DNA from: Diphasiastrum complanatum
Lineage: Eukaryota > Streptophyta > Lycopodiopsida > Lycopodiales > Lycopodiaceae
DNA length: 64,000 bases
Assembly: GCA_029204225.1 (NCBI GenBank)
Contig: CM055107.1
Coordinates: forward strand, 19,893,997 to 19,957,996
Direction: 5' to 3'
In this document: piece after piece, positions 13,513-25,658 of the stretch
How the letters are laid out: each line of letters starts with the position of its first letter
Position numbering within the stretch: position 1 is the first letter of the stretch
Position numbers and translations under genes: made by a program
Notes under the pieces: generated by a model
Told to the model about the DNA's origin: nothing
Database searches by the model: none
Seen by the model: only the letters and a program-made list of their open reading frames with translations

Positions 13513-14560
13513 GGTTTTCCTTCTTGAATAGCATCTCAAAAGGTGTCCTTCCATCCAAAATAGCACTCAGCCACCTCAGTGCCCAAGAAATTAGCACACA
13601 ACAAAGCTTGATCCCAAAATGGCTTATCAAGGTTAGCTCTTAACCTCATGGCTTTAGCACTTTCACATAATGTCCTATTCTTTCTCTCGGCCACTCCATT
13701 TTGTTGTGGGGTCCTTGGTGTGGTATACTCCCTCTTGATCCCATGCTCATCAGAAAAAGTTTTGAACTTGGTAGATATGTACTCGCCAACATTTTCACTT
13801 CTTAAGCACTTGACCCTTGTGGAAAATTGGTTCTCCCTTGCATTCTTGAACTTAAAAAAGACATCATACACTTCATCCTTGCTCTTTAGTAGATAGATCC
13901 AACAAAATCTACTAAGATCATCAATAAAAGTTACATACATCTTAGCTCCACTATTGCTAATTGTAGTAATTCCATGAATATCCGAATGTACAACTTGAAA
14001 AGGCTTTGTAGATCTAGATGTAGATCTAGTATAAGGTAGTCTATGTGACTTTGACAAAGCACAAGACTCACAAACATGATCGATGCTACTTAAGATACTT
14101 GGAAGACTATCACAACCTTCTTTCTAGCCATTACCTCCAATGACTTGAAGTTGAGGTGCCCCATCCTTTTATGCCAAACCTCTTGAATAGGTATTTGCTC
14201 TCTTGCAACACATCCAACTTGGTTAGCAATAAACAAGCATCTAGTTTGAACAACTTCCCTTGCCTTTTACATTTTTCAATTAAGATATTCTTCCTTTTGA
14301 TCATACAAGCATCTCCATCAAACTCAGCAATTGACTAACACTAAGTAATCTCTTGGTAATAGATGGAATGATCAAAACATCCTCCAAATGAACATTCTCG
14401 TTTGTAGAGAGAGAATTAGAAATTGTGCCAATCCCTTTGATTGCACACTCACCATCATTAGCCGTGTAGATGACCCTCTTGTCATCTCCATATGCCAACA
14501 AAGAAGTAAAGTACTCTTTGTGAAAAGTCATGTGTGAACTTGTTCCACTATCAATCTGTG
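13513..14560 (-). mobile_element. Minus-strand copia fragment (protease to integrase)
   Basis: Read on the minus strand, the protease start IDSGTSSHMTFHKEYFTSLL lies at the right end (near 14500-14560). It is followed leftward by the LSVSQLL segment, the pre-integrase region, and the integrase core (13536-14057) with VHSDIHGI, FIDDLSRFCWIYLLKSKDEV, CLRSENVGEYIS and PQQNGVAERKNRTLCESAKA. The second catalytic Asp appears changed, since RSENVGEY stands where RSDNGGEY is usual. The fragment is closely related to those at 22.05-22.86 kb and to the gag-protease of the nested element at 50-52 kb. It is cut at the right by an LTR insertion. Confidence 0.87.
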
Positions 14561-16703
<2,143 letters not shown>

Positions 16704-17751
16704 GCAAAAGAAATACAATAACCATGGTTATGATCCTTTTAAATGCATTTTCTTTCTACAAAAAGATGTACTCTAGTTAAAAACACTACTATTAAATATC
16801 CTCTAATGAACATCATGGTAAAGGCTCCAATTAAGATGGTCTTAGACAGCATGGAATTGCGTAAGACATGTGGTCTCTACGAAAGGGTTAGTATGGCATG
16901 GATGTGCCCTGATACCTAGTAAAGACATTGGAAATCACTTACTAAATGATCCAATCTGTCTATCCAAAAGAGTGTCCACGATTTCCACATAACAATCATG
17001 ATACTACCTTTCCACACCCTGTCAAATGTCACTTTAGACCTTTGGTGAGATACAACTGGAAAGCATGGATATGCTCATGAATATGGATAGTAGTGCATGA
17101 CATACCTTACACCGTAAGGGTCACTTGGGTCAGTATAGCATGGATGTGCTCTGATATCAGCACACATGTCCACACTAGGTCTTTTGGCTAAGTAAAACTT
17201 TAAACAGTTAAAACTTTTCATACTCTTATAAGCATAAAATGAACCGATATGGACCAATTGACCGTAAGCTGAAAATATGGCACTCGCCCTGATACGGTGA
17301 TATAACGGCTTGGCCTATCGCTAAAACATCATATGTTTGGAAAGACTAGATTAAGTTTTATAATGCTATTCAAAGCTGTTAAGTAGTATAACTTCTTTTG
17401 GACATGAATAACAACTGTCGTTCAGGTATGACACCTGTCTTTCTCATTGAACTAACTTGAGCGGTTTTATTTTGTGGGATGGTGGCAGGTATCAGCTGGA
17501 CATCTTAAAAGGGGTTATGCTTTATGGTGCTTTCTAGTACTATATTTTACTTTTCAGCTGTGTTTTACCTTGTTGGATTATGAATAAAGGCTTCAAAGAG
17601 CTTTAGTCTTGCTTTTTCAAGAGGAACTAAGTGTAGTCTTATAACTCTCTCTCTTGAATCCTGGTGGTGTAAATCTGACTATTCCTTGGTTGGAATAGTA
17701 CTGAAGCTCTTACCATTTATCCGATTCATAAGCTAACAAAGGTCTGTTTTC
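16704..17751. other. Leader-like stretch without a gene
   Basis: No convincing frame is present. A repeated phrase (near GCATGGATGTGC) occurs at about 16896 and 17139, with a weaker copy at 17063. It separates the first direct repeat from the 444-codon frame and may be an untranslated leader. Confidence 0.5.
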
Positions 17752-19086
17752 ATGATTTAGTCCAAAAGATGGTTTCTGGCTGCTGCTCCTTTGGGTTATG
17801 GGGAGCCCCTTCCTCCGCCTAACCATTTTGTTCAAACTTTGATATGTTGTATGAAAAAGGCCATTGAAATGTATAATTTTATCATTGATACTGATAGGGC
17901 CACTTGTTCTTCTGCCATACCTGAGGATAAGATTCTGTGTTTTATTGATTTACCTGAGACTATTGACTAGGTTAAGATTTTTTTTGATTTTGTAAAGAAG
18001 AAAGATACTCTGAGTTTAGTGAAAAATCTTTATAGTCGTCTCAATAATTTCGTCGAAAGATTTGAAGAAGAAAAGAAAATCTGCAATTTACACATTAGAA
18101 AAGTTTTCACGTGCCTGAAACCTCTTTCACCACATCCTCTTGTCTTTACTGATGACCTTGACAAGGATAGTGCCTCCTAGTTGGAAATCTTTTCCCAAGA
18201 CATTTGTGACATTGGTGACCTTTCTTCTTATGATTTTTGCCAATCTAAAAGCTGCCAAGTTCCTTTTGTCCCCAGCAGAATTATCGAATACAAATCTACT
18301 CTTACTTCATATAAACTTTGGAGTATGCCTTCTGTCAACTTCCTTGCACCCATCCCGATCAATCTTTGGATTATGATGACTTATCTGACAGAAAAAGAGA
18401 TAGAAGTCTGCAAGTTAGCCGCCCTACATAAAAACCCTTCCCTTGAGACTCCTGTAGCCTTCGACACCATAATTCGCATGAACAAATTTGAACCTTCTAG
18501 GTGTCTCTTTGAGCAAACCTGGGCTCAAACCAGAGGCCATTTTGAAACTAGTTTTAACAGAATGAATTTACACCAAGCCAGGATTTGGAACTAGAAAAGT
18601 CCCCTTTTCAAATGTAGATGTGGTGAAAAATGCAAAAATAGATCCTCTATCATCTGGTTTGACCATGTCATTTGGTTCATAATGAATAGTCTTGGTAAGT
18701 TCTTTCCTGGTGCTTCGCTTCAAAATCAAATGGACACTTTTTTTATGCGGCTTGATAAACTTGCTAGGGATGTAGTGAAATCACACTTGACTTTTCTCTT
18801 TATTCGTCAATACATGATCGATGCTTCCATTGAACTTGCCAAAGACTCCTCTGCCAAGCTCCTTGCACCCTTAGGAGATGCTGAAAATATCCGAGAAATT
18901 GAGCGCCTTTTAAAAAGACCTAGTTTTTCCACACTCCAAGATAAATACTTCCAAAACTCAAACAAGAGATCTGGCTCGTTCAATTTTAACAATCCAAATA
19001 ATTATCTCTGGTTCGCAAGCAAGAAAGAAAAAATGATTCTCAGATTTCAGAGGAAAGGAAGGGCAAAGCAGCAGCACCAAGAATGA
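17752..19086 (+). pseudogene. Unidentified 444-codon frame with four in-frame TAG codons
   Basis: From ATG 17752 to TGA 19084 a single frame runs for 444 codons if its four internal stops are ignored. These lie at 17758, 17968, 18178 and 18592, and all are TAG. Readable pieces include RWFLAAAPLGYGEPLPPPNH, the block after 18181 with WSMPSVNFLAPIPINLWIMM, a CRCGEKC cluster near 18615-18635, and a basic end (RFQRKGRAKQQHQE). I do not recognise the family. Its position before an RT-like region suggests an ORF1 or N-terminal polyprotein part. The consistent frame suggests a genuine former gene. Confidence 0.6.
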
Positions 19087-19126
19087 TCTACGGGTCAAAA
19101 AATTGAACTTTTATAGATCTTGATCG

Positions 19127-20217
19127 ATGTGCAGGACGAAGATGGGACAGTTAGAAGAGCAATTGGTACTTCAGCGATGGGACGTCTTCAATTTTCTACT
19201 AGCTGCGACACAAGGAGATTTTTTTTGCACTTATGTTACCAGTACCCATGTGAAGAACTTCTATTCTCACGTTTTACGCAAATTTTTTGGTACTGTAGAC
19301 GATCTCTTTTATGATATTACCTTCAAGTGGTCATACTTGCCTAGTGTTAAATGCGAATGGTATCTTCCTTACGTTTTTTGTGAATTTGATATAGATAACC
19401 TGATTGCTTGTCATTGTCATACTTTTAAACATTTCAAAAACCTCATTTTAGAAAAATTTGGTCATGTCATATGTATAGACACTGCAATATCATAAAAAGT
19501 ACTCTTTTACGTAAATCGTTGGAAAAAGACTTAACCCATATTACTTTAAGGCAAACTAATGTGAATGAGATTGCTACCGAACTTCATGATGGATGGCTCA
19601 AACTTATGCAACTTCTACCTTCTTATGCCTCCTTGGACGAAACTACAAAAAATAAAGCATGTTGTTTTCTGTAAAAATACTACACTAAATTTTATTAGAA
19701 AGGGTAAATGGCTTCACGGTAATACTGCTTCTCTTATTAAGAATAGGATTGCCAATGATAAACTACAATGGCTTACCAACTTTCTTTATGTTAATGGGAT
19801 TGATAAAGCACAACACAATCCATGCTTTATGTGTAAATTTTTTGTACAAAAACTAGCCATACAAAGACTCAGTAGATTTTAAACCTTTTTTGAGTGATGT
19901 GTCTAACTCTGTTGAGGATTCCCTTGCTTACATACAAACATTACTACTACATCAATATATACATCTAGCTTCGAACAAACCTAGGCTACAATTCATATAA
20001 AGTTGTTGTCTCACAGGTCATTGCCACAATGTACTGTTGCAACAAACAAGATACTTTCATCAATGAAGTCGGAATTTTGGTTGATGCTTTTAAAAAAAAT
20101 GGTTTTATGAGGGATATACTATGTCTTATCATCAATAAGTTACTTCTCACTGATTCATTTCTAGGATTGTCCTACTCTCTACCACATGACGTCAAGTGTC
20201 TTTTGGCGGGCAGTTAG
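19127..20217 (+). pseudogene. Penelope-like reverse transcriptase, N-terminal part (frameshifted)
   Basis: Pieces in alternating frames line up as one product. 19127-19492 has a Cys-rich part (IACHCHTFKHF) followed by FGHVICIDTAI. 19471-19674 has STLLRKSLEKDLTHITLRQT. 19675-19882 has NGIDKAQHNPCFMCKFFVQK. A further piece near 19964-19999 gives SNKPRLQFI, and 20029-20217 follows. From memory of the family, PLE proteins carry C-x-C, GHV-x-T-x-D-x2-II, LR-x3-KG, V-x2-DKA-x2-N-x2-F-x-CK and KP-x-RFI blocks in this order; this region shows all of them in eroded form. The later catalytic YxDD core is not present. No database check was possible. Confidence 0.55.
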
Positions 20218-20229
20218 AGCTAACTGCCC
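20208..20229. repeat. 10-bp perfect inverted repeat, 2-nt loop
   Basis: GGGCAGTTAG and its complement CTAACTGCCC are separated by AG. The hairpin sits at the end of the RT-like region, about 40 bp before the (TC)n tract that precedes the second direct repeat. Confidence 0.85.
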
Positions 20230-20264
20230 CCGAAGGGATTCACTAACTGCGGGAAGGCTGGTGG

Positions 20265-20266
<2 letters not shown>

Positions 20267-20360
<94 letters not shown>
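20267..20360. repeat. (TC)n microsatellite, about 94 bp
   Basis: A pure TC run immediately precedes the second long direct repeat, mirroring the tract before the first. Confidence 0.97.
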
Positions 20361-20362
<2 letters not shown>

Positions 20363-22044
20363 GGATTCTTCCTCATCTTTATTTGCCATGTCTTAAGCAC
20401 AGAATACTATAAATAGGCTCTCCATTTAACAAGGTTTTTTGACTTGCCCATGCTTCAAAATTCTTAATAGACTTTTCTTATGAAGTTAAGAAAACTCCTA
20501 AATAAAGGTTTTTTTTTTTTAAAAAAAAGACTACACCATACAAAGGTTTTTTTAAAAAGGAGGGAAAATATAGTTCCCACCGCTTTTTAAACGCATACCG
20601 CCTTCCGGGAAACTTCAAGATGAGGCTCTACATAAACTTGCAGTTTTCGACACTTTCTCTTCGCAATATTGAGAGGGGCTTCTTCGGTTTCTTACCTACA
20701 GTGCGCCCTACTGGTGGCAATCATTCACAAAGATCTGAACGGTATGCTCTCGTTTTTGTTCTCTTGCTTTCTCGTAACTTCGGAAGGAATGCTCTCAATA
20801 CTGTGTAGATACTTATCAGCAAATGCTTTTCTTACATATGTTTGCCAGCAATGGATCGTATTTAAGTTTCTTCTATCAACCCTGAGGCACATCTTGCCCA
20901 GAGGGCAGCGATGGAGGCCTTCTATATCTGATAAATTCTAGTTCCCATTGCTTCTCAGAATGGTATATCATAAGCCATGGGTTGATAGCTCATATGTGGC
21001 TGTCTCTTGAAGCTTTTTTTATCTAAGCAAGCATATGTCCAACGATGGACAATATGCCATCTTTATCACCTTTCCTCATATCATATGGAGTAGGATATGC
21101 ATGAAGTCCAGCGATGGACAGCATGTTATCCTTCTCACTTTTCTTCATAATATGTGAAGAATGATATGCATGAAGTCCAGCAATGGACTACATACATTCA
21201 TTCTCACTTCTAAGATTGAGCATTTGATAAAATTGAGTAGGAAGTCTAGCGATGGACTACATGCATTCATAATCTTTGAGAGTAGGGTTTTCACCAAACA
21301 CATGAGGAAGGTCCAGCGATGAACTACTTGCTTATTCTCTCTCTTTTGAAAGTATACTTTTTTGCTAATAATACATAAGCATTGGATTATAAGCATTTAC
21401 ATTCACTTGGAAGGAAATGTGCTTATGATAAATGCATGAGGAGCCCTACGATAGACAGCAGGCTCTTCCTTGTTTGATTTTACTCAATATAAGCAATATG
21501 AGAGAGATCCAACAATGAACTCCTATTATGGTCTTTGCAAAATAATATAGTGGGATTATGAACCTTTTGGCTCATCATCCTACTATGAACATTTTTCGCT
21601 TTTGCTCTCTATAAAATATTTTTTTCTACTTTCTAAAAAGTTTAAGATGGTTTACGTGTAAGAAGTGATGTGTGCGCTCTAGTTCTATATAATCAAAGTG
21701 CTAACACTTTTTACCTATGATAGTGCGTTTGTGCGATAAAATAGCGACAACCGTTATTACACTTTGGTTCTTACTTGAACCAAGCATTATCATTTTCAGA
21801 GCAAAGGTATGTTGGTTACCGCTATTTTATAGAACACAAAATACACACCGCTTACAGTTTTCCATCTCTACTATCACTATTAAATGACTACATATGTGTT
21901 CTCTATGGTGTAAAGATAGCACTCCTATGGGAAAACTACTATGGCAGCATCTCAGGAAGTCTCATCTACAAGCATTCAAGTATGGCTTTTCATTATCAAT
22001 TTGGATGAGAATGCTTCAATACACGGACAAGTAAAGGGTTTTAT
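20361..22044 (+). repeat. Long direct repeat, copy 2
   Basis: It aligns along its length with 15033-16703, beginning ATGGATTCTTCCTCATC and ending GTAAAGGGTTTTAT. It carries a small insertion near 21945-21955 and a poly-T/poly-A stretch near 20510-20528. Downstream the sequence switches to minus-strand copia. Confidence 0.9.
20850..21520. repeat. Regular array of palindromic GTCCAGCGATGGAC motifs, copy 2
   Basis: Sites lie at 21037-21050, 21106-21119, 21175-21188, 21244-21257 and 21311-21324, with weaker ones near 20854, 20907, 21378, 21444 and 21508. The step is 67-69 bp, the same register as in copy 1. Confidence 0.85.
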
Positions 22045-22860
22045 CCATCCACATCATCATCAATAGTACTTGAAGACACTTTTGGAATATTCCCCTCATC
22101 AAAAATGACATCCCTACTAACAATCACTTTGTTAGTAGAAGGAATGTAACCTTGTAGGCTTTAGTCACCTCACTATATCTGACAGATATACCTTAATTTG
22201 AAGATGGATCCTCCTTGGTCCTATCATCAAGAGTAATGTTGACATAGCATGTGCTTCCAAAAGTTCTAAGAAAGTTGACACTCGGCTCCTTTTGAATAGC
22301 ATCTCAAAAGGTGTCCTTCCATCCAATATAGCACTCGGCCACCTAGTGCACAAGAAATTAGCACACAACAAAGCTTGATCCCAAAATGGCTTATCAAGAT
22401 TAGCACTTAACCTCATGGCTTTGACACTTTGATATAAAGTCCTATTCTTCCTTTCAGCCACTCTATTTTGGTGTGGGGTCCTTGGTGTTGTATACTCCCT
22501 CTTGATCCCATGCTCATCACAAAAGCCTTGAACTTGGTAAATATGTACTCACCACCATTGTCAATCCTTAAGCACTTGATCCTTGTGGAAAATTTGTTCT
22601 TCCTTGCATTCTTGAACTTAGCAAAGACATCATACACTTCATCTTTGTTCTTTAGTAGATAGATCCATTAAGATCTGCCAAAATTATCAATGAAAGTTAC
22701 ATACGTCTTAGCTCCACTATTGCTAATTGTAGTAATTCCATGAATATCCAAATGTACAACTTGAATGGCTTTGTAGATCTAGATGTAGATCTAGCATAAA
22801 GTAGTCTATGTGACTTTGACAAAGCACAAGACTCACAAACATGAAAGTTAGGTCAAAAAT
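22045..22860 (-). mobile_element. Minus-strand copia integrase fragment
   Basis: Minus-strand reading gives integrase: KCLRIDNGGEYIFTKF, the AERKNRTLYQSVKAMRLSAN block and PFWDQALLCANFLCTRWPSA, then the GRTPFEM region and an acidic linker (FDEGNIPKVSSSTIDDDVD) toward 22050. At least one frameshift is present. It is the same family as 13.5-14.56 kb. Both ends are truncated. Confidence 0.85.
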
Positions 22861-24363
22861 AAATTGTTTCTATTGAGTCAAAGGACATTTTTTTAGTGAT
22901 TGCTTCAAAGAAAAAAGAGATCAAGGTGAGAAGCAAGGCAATTTCACTTTTGATGAGGATGGTGTTGATGAGCAAAGTTCAAGTGATTCTTTTTTTTATG
23001 TCTTCTTGTTTGCTAACCAATGATGGAGATTTTGTTCAAGTGATATTGATCCATGGTGGATTGATAGTGGAGCAAACTTTTATATGACATGTCACACAGA
23101 GTACTTCACTTATTTGGTGCCTTATGAAGGAGAGAAGAAGGTCATCAACATGGCAATGATGGTAAAGTTGTTAATTGGTACTATTCCTATTTTTCTCTCA
23201 TCTACAAATAAGAATGTTCATTTGAAGAATGTTTTGTTCTTACCTACTGATACTAAGAATGTTCTTCGAGTGTGTCAAATGGTTGAAAAAGAACTTAAAG
23301 TGAAATTTGTTGGTGATTCTTGCTTGATCAAAAGGAATGGAGTCTTGATTGCCCAAGGCAAGAGAAAGGTGAGATCTACAAACTTGATGGATATGCTATT
23401 TCTAACCATGTTGGTTTGAAGGCAAAGAAGCAAGTTGGTGAGCTTTGTTCAATGTCAAAATTACAAAGGTTGTCTTATTCTGGATCTAGCTCAAGATCTA
23501 ATATGTCTTTTCATTTAGTACATTTAAATGTGCATTGTACTAGTGCTTTGAGTAATGGAGGAGCAAAGATTTTTGTGACTTGCATTGATGACTTTAGTAG
23601 ATATCGTTGGAGTTATCTTCGCCAAGTGAAGATCCGACTAGACACCTGTGGAGCAAAACCACCCAACCAACAGGAAGTGGCTAGTCAATTCCCTAACCAC
23701 TTCACCTCCAAGCCATGGTGAATGAGGAGGGGATCCTGACTTCATGAATCAGAAAAGTCAATAGGGAGATGGGCGAGTTTCCACGGTATATATAATCTCC
23801 ATTGAGGAGAGAATATTCCTCTTAGGATCCCATGCAACCCAAATTGAAGCTATTGATCTCCTATTCTTGCATTATAGCAGTCAAACACCATGCAATTGCT
23901 CCTATGTCCAATTATAGGTCTGGGCCCTCATAAGATTATTAATTACATTACTGGCCAAGCTCGAAATGATGAGGCATAACTAATAACCTTATACACTAGA
24001 GTAACCGGCTATCCATGTCAGTATTTCGAATCTCACATGCTTGGACAGGACGTAAAAGAGGACTTTATATTTGATGTTTTTCTCAAGTTCAAGAATGTTG
24101 TCGAAAGTCAATTCAACATCAAGATCAAGTGCTTAAAGTTGGCAAATGAAGACCTATCAAAAAAGTTCAAAGAGATTTGTGTGGCACATGGGATCAAGAG
24201 CTTCAAAGCTTTCAACTCAAAGATTCTACATGGTGTGGAAGAGAGGAAGATCAATCTTTTTGAAAAAGCTAAATCCATGAGGGTGAATGCAAATCTTCCT
24301 AAGTCATTTTGGGGTGAAGCTTGTATGTGTGCTAACTTATTTACAATAGGTACTCACACCTAA
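22861..24363 (+). mobile_element. Plus-strand copia gag-protease-integrase fragment, split by a solo LTR
   Basis: It starts with a zinc-knuckle remnant (KGHFFSDCFKEKRDQGEKQG), then a protease-region WWIDSGANFYMTCHTEYFTY, the LSSTNKNVHLKNVLFLPTDT segment and the pre-integrase region. The integrase begins (VHCTSALSNGGAKIFVTCID, DDFSRYRWSYL) and breaks near 23632. It resumes at about 24055 (EDFIFDVFLKFKNVVESQFN, then NLPKSFWGEACMCANLFTIG). It lies head-to-head with the minus copia fragment on its left. Confidence 0.85.
23633..24050 (-). repeat. Solo gypsy-type LTR inserted in copia integrase (approximate ends)
   Basis: Non-coding sequence interrupts the integrase between codons that would otherwise be continuous. 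It shares GGAGCAAAACCACCCAACCA-like sequence with the minus-oriented gypsy LTR at 61312-61763 and contains a TATATATAAT box. No interior follows, so a solo LTR left by recombination is the simplest reading. Exact target-site duplications were not resolved. Confidence 0.6.
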
Positions 24364-25641
24364 ATTTCTTATGCCCTAAAACAACATCAAATTCCAATTT
24401 AATGTAGAACTGTCCCACTGCTACATTTGTTGGACATTCAACAATTATCTGCCGAATGATTTGAACTTCCTCAACATCTTTTGGAAGCCTACAAGTTTAG
24501 ATTGATGATGTGTTTTGCATCAAAGCCCATCAATTGAATATCAACAATTCTCTATCCATTGAGAGCTTGCAAATTACATTATAGCGTTGTAGTGTTGGAG
24601 CCTAGTGAGTCCAAAGAGTTCAAAGTCAAGTCACCAAACCATGGCATCATCAAGAACCTTAAATGAGGTTGTGCTACTAGATCCATGCTATTTTCAAAGG
24701 ACCTAACTCAATCTCATATCCACTTCTAGGTCAAGACAACAAGGGAGTCATTCCACCAAATCTACATTGGCTGCAATCAAGGTTTTCGTATCAACCTGTT
24801 GTGTGTCAAAAAAACGTCATATTGATGTTTTGCTTGTGATGTGTCGAAACCACATTTTCTGGTAAATCGATAGTCAATCCCTAAATTAAATTATTTACTT
24901 AGACAAACGTAGTTCCGAAAGGATAAATAAGCATGGAATCAATAAATAAGGAAAATGAAAAGATATACATTATAAATCCTAGCACTTTTTGTAGCATACA
25001 TAATTCAAGTTCCATTTGGATCATTCTTGCGAACTGATTGCCATTATTAGAACACACTTCAATGTCAAAGAAAACCACAAAGTTTGCTAGAGATGAGAAT
25101 CAAATATGATTCATATCAAAATTGATGATGGCTGAGAAATAAACAACATTACTATGCATAGGGAGTTAATGCCCAAGATATCATTCTTCCAATCAAGAAT
25201 TTATATCTTTCATTGAACACTAATAACACCTAATAAAACCAAGCACACAGCATTAGAGACAATCATATTTAAAGTATTACAAAATTTATCTGTACATAGT
25301 GATCGACTTTCAGATATTCTACCTTGCAAAATCTTACAACTCAAAAGGTTGTATTTATACAAGCCATCTACACATCTCCAAAGGATATCCAACGTAATAT
25401 GCTACATTCCTAAGTGCATCATCGAACACACTTCTATGTTCTGTTGTTGACCACTTCCAAAAACATGTACACTTTCCAAAGTATCTTGGCATGTATACTC
25501 AGATTAGAAATCGATTTGGGCAAGAAATGGAGATGTATGCAAAAACCCAACTGTAGAATCTTGCATATGATATGATCCACTATCTGAATAGACAATGGAA
25601 CACTACAAGAAATCCTCACAATCGTGTTTAGGTTGAAAATT
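24364..25641. other. Downstream flank of RPC31; no gene recognised
   Basis: No well-supported coding sequence is seen. On the minus strand around 24380-24500 a short readable stretch (RLPKDVEEVQIIRQIIVECP) hints at an old coding relic, but I could not place it. The segment just left of 25642 is expected to hold the RPC31 3' UTR. Confidence 0.4.
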
Positions 25642-25658
25642 CTAATATACCGGTCCCT
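25642..25658 (-). CDS. RPC31: RPC31 terminal exon 8 (EGPVY, stop)
   Basis: After acceptor CATGTTGCAG the frame gives the last codons E-G-P-V-Y and TAG. If the donor of exon 7 were not used, the frame would instead run about 12 codons into the intron before a stop, so this exon is likely but not certain. Confidence 0.75.
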
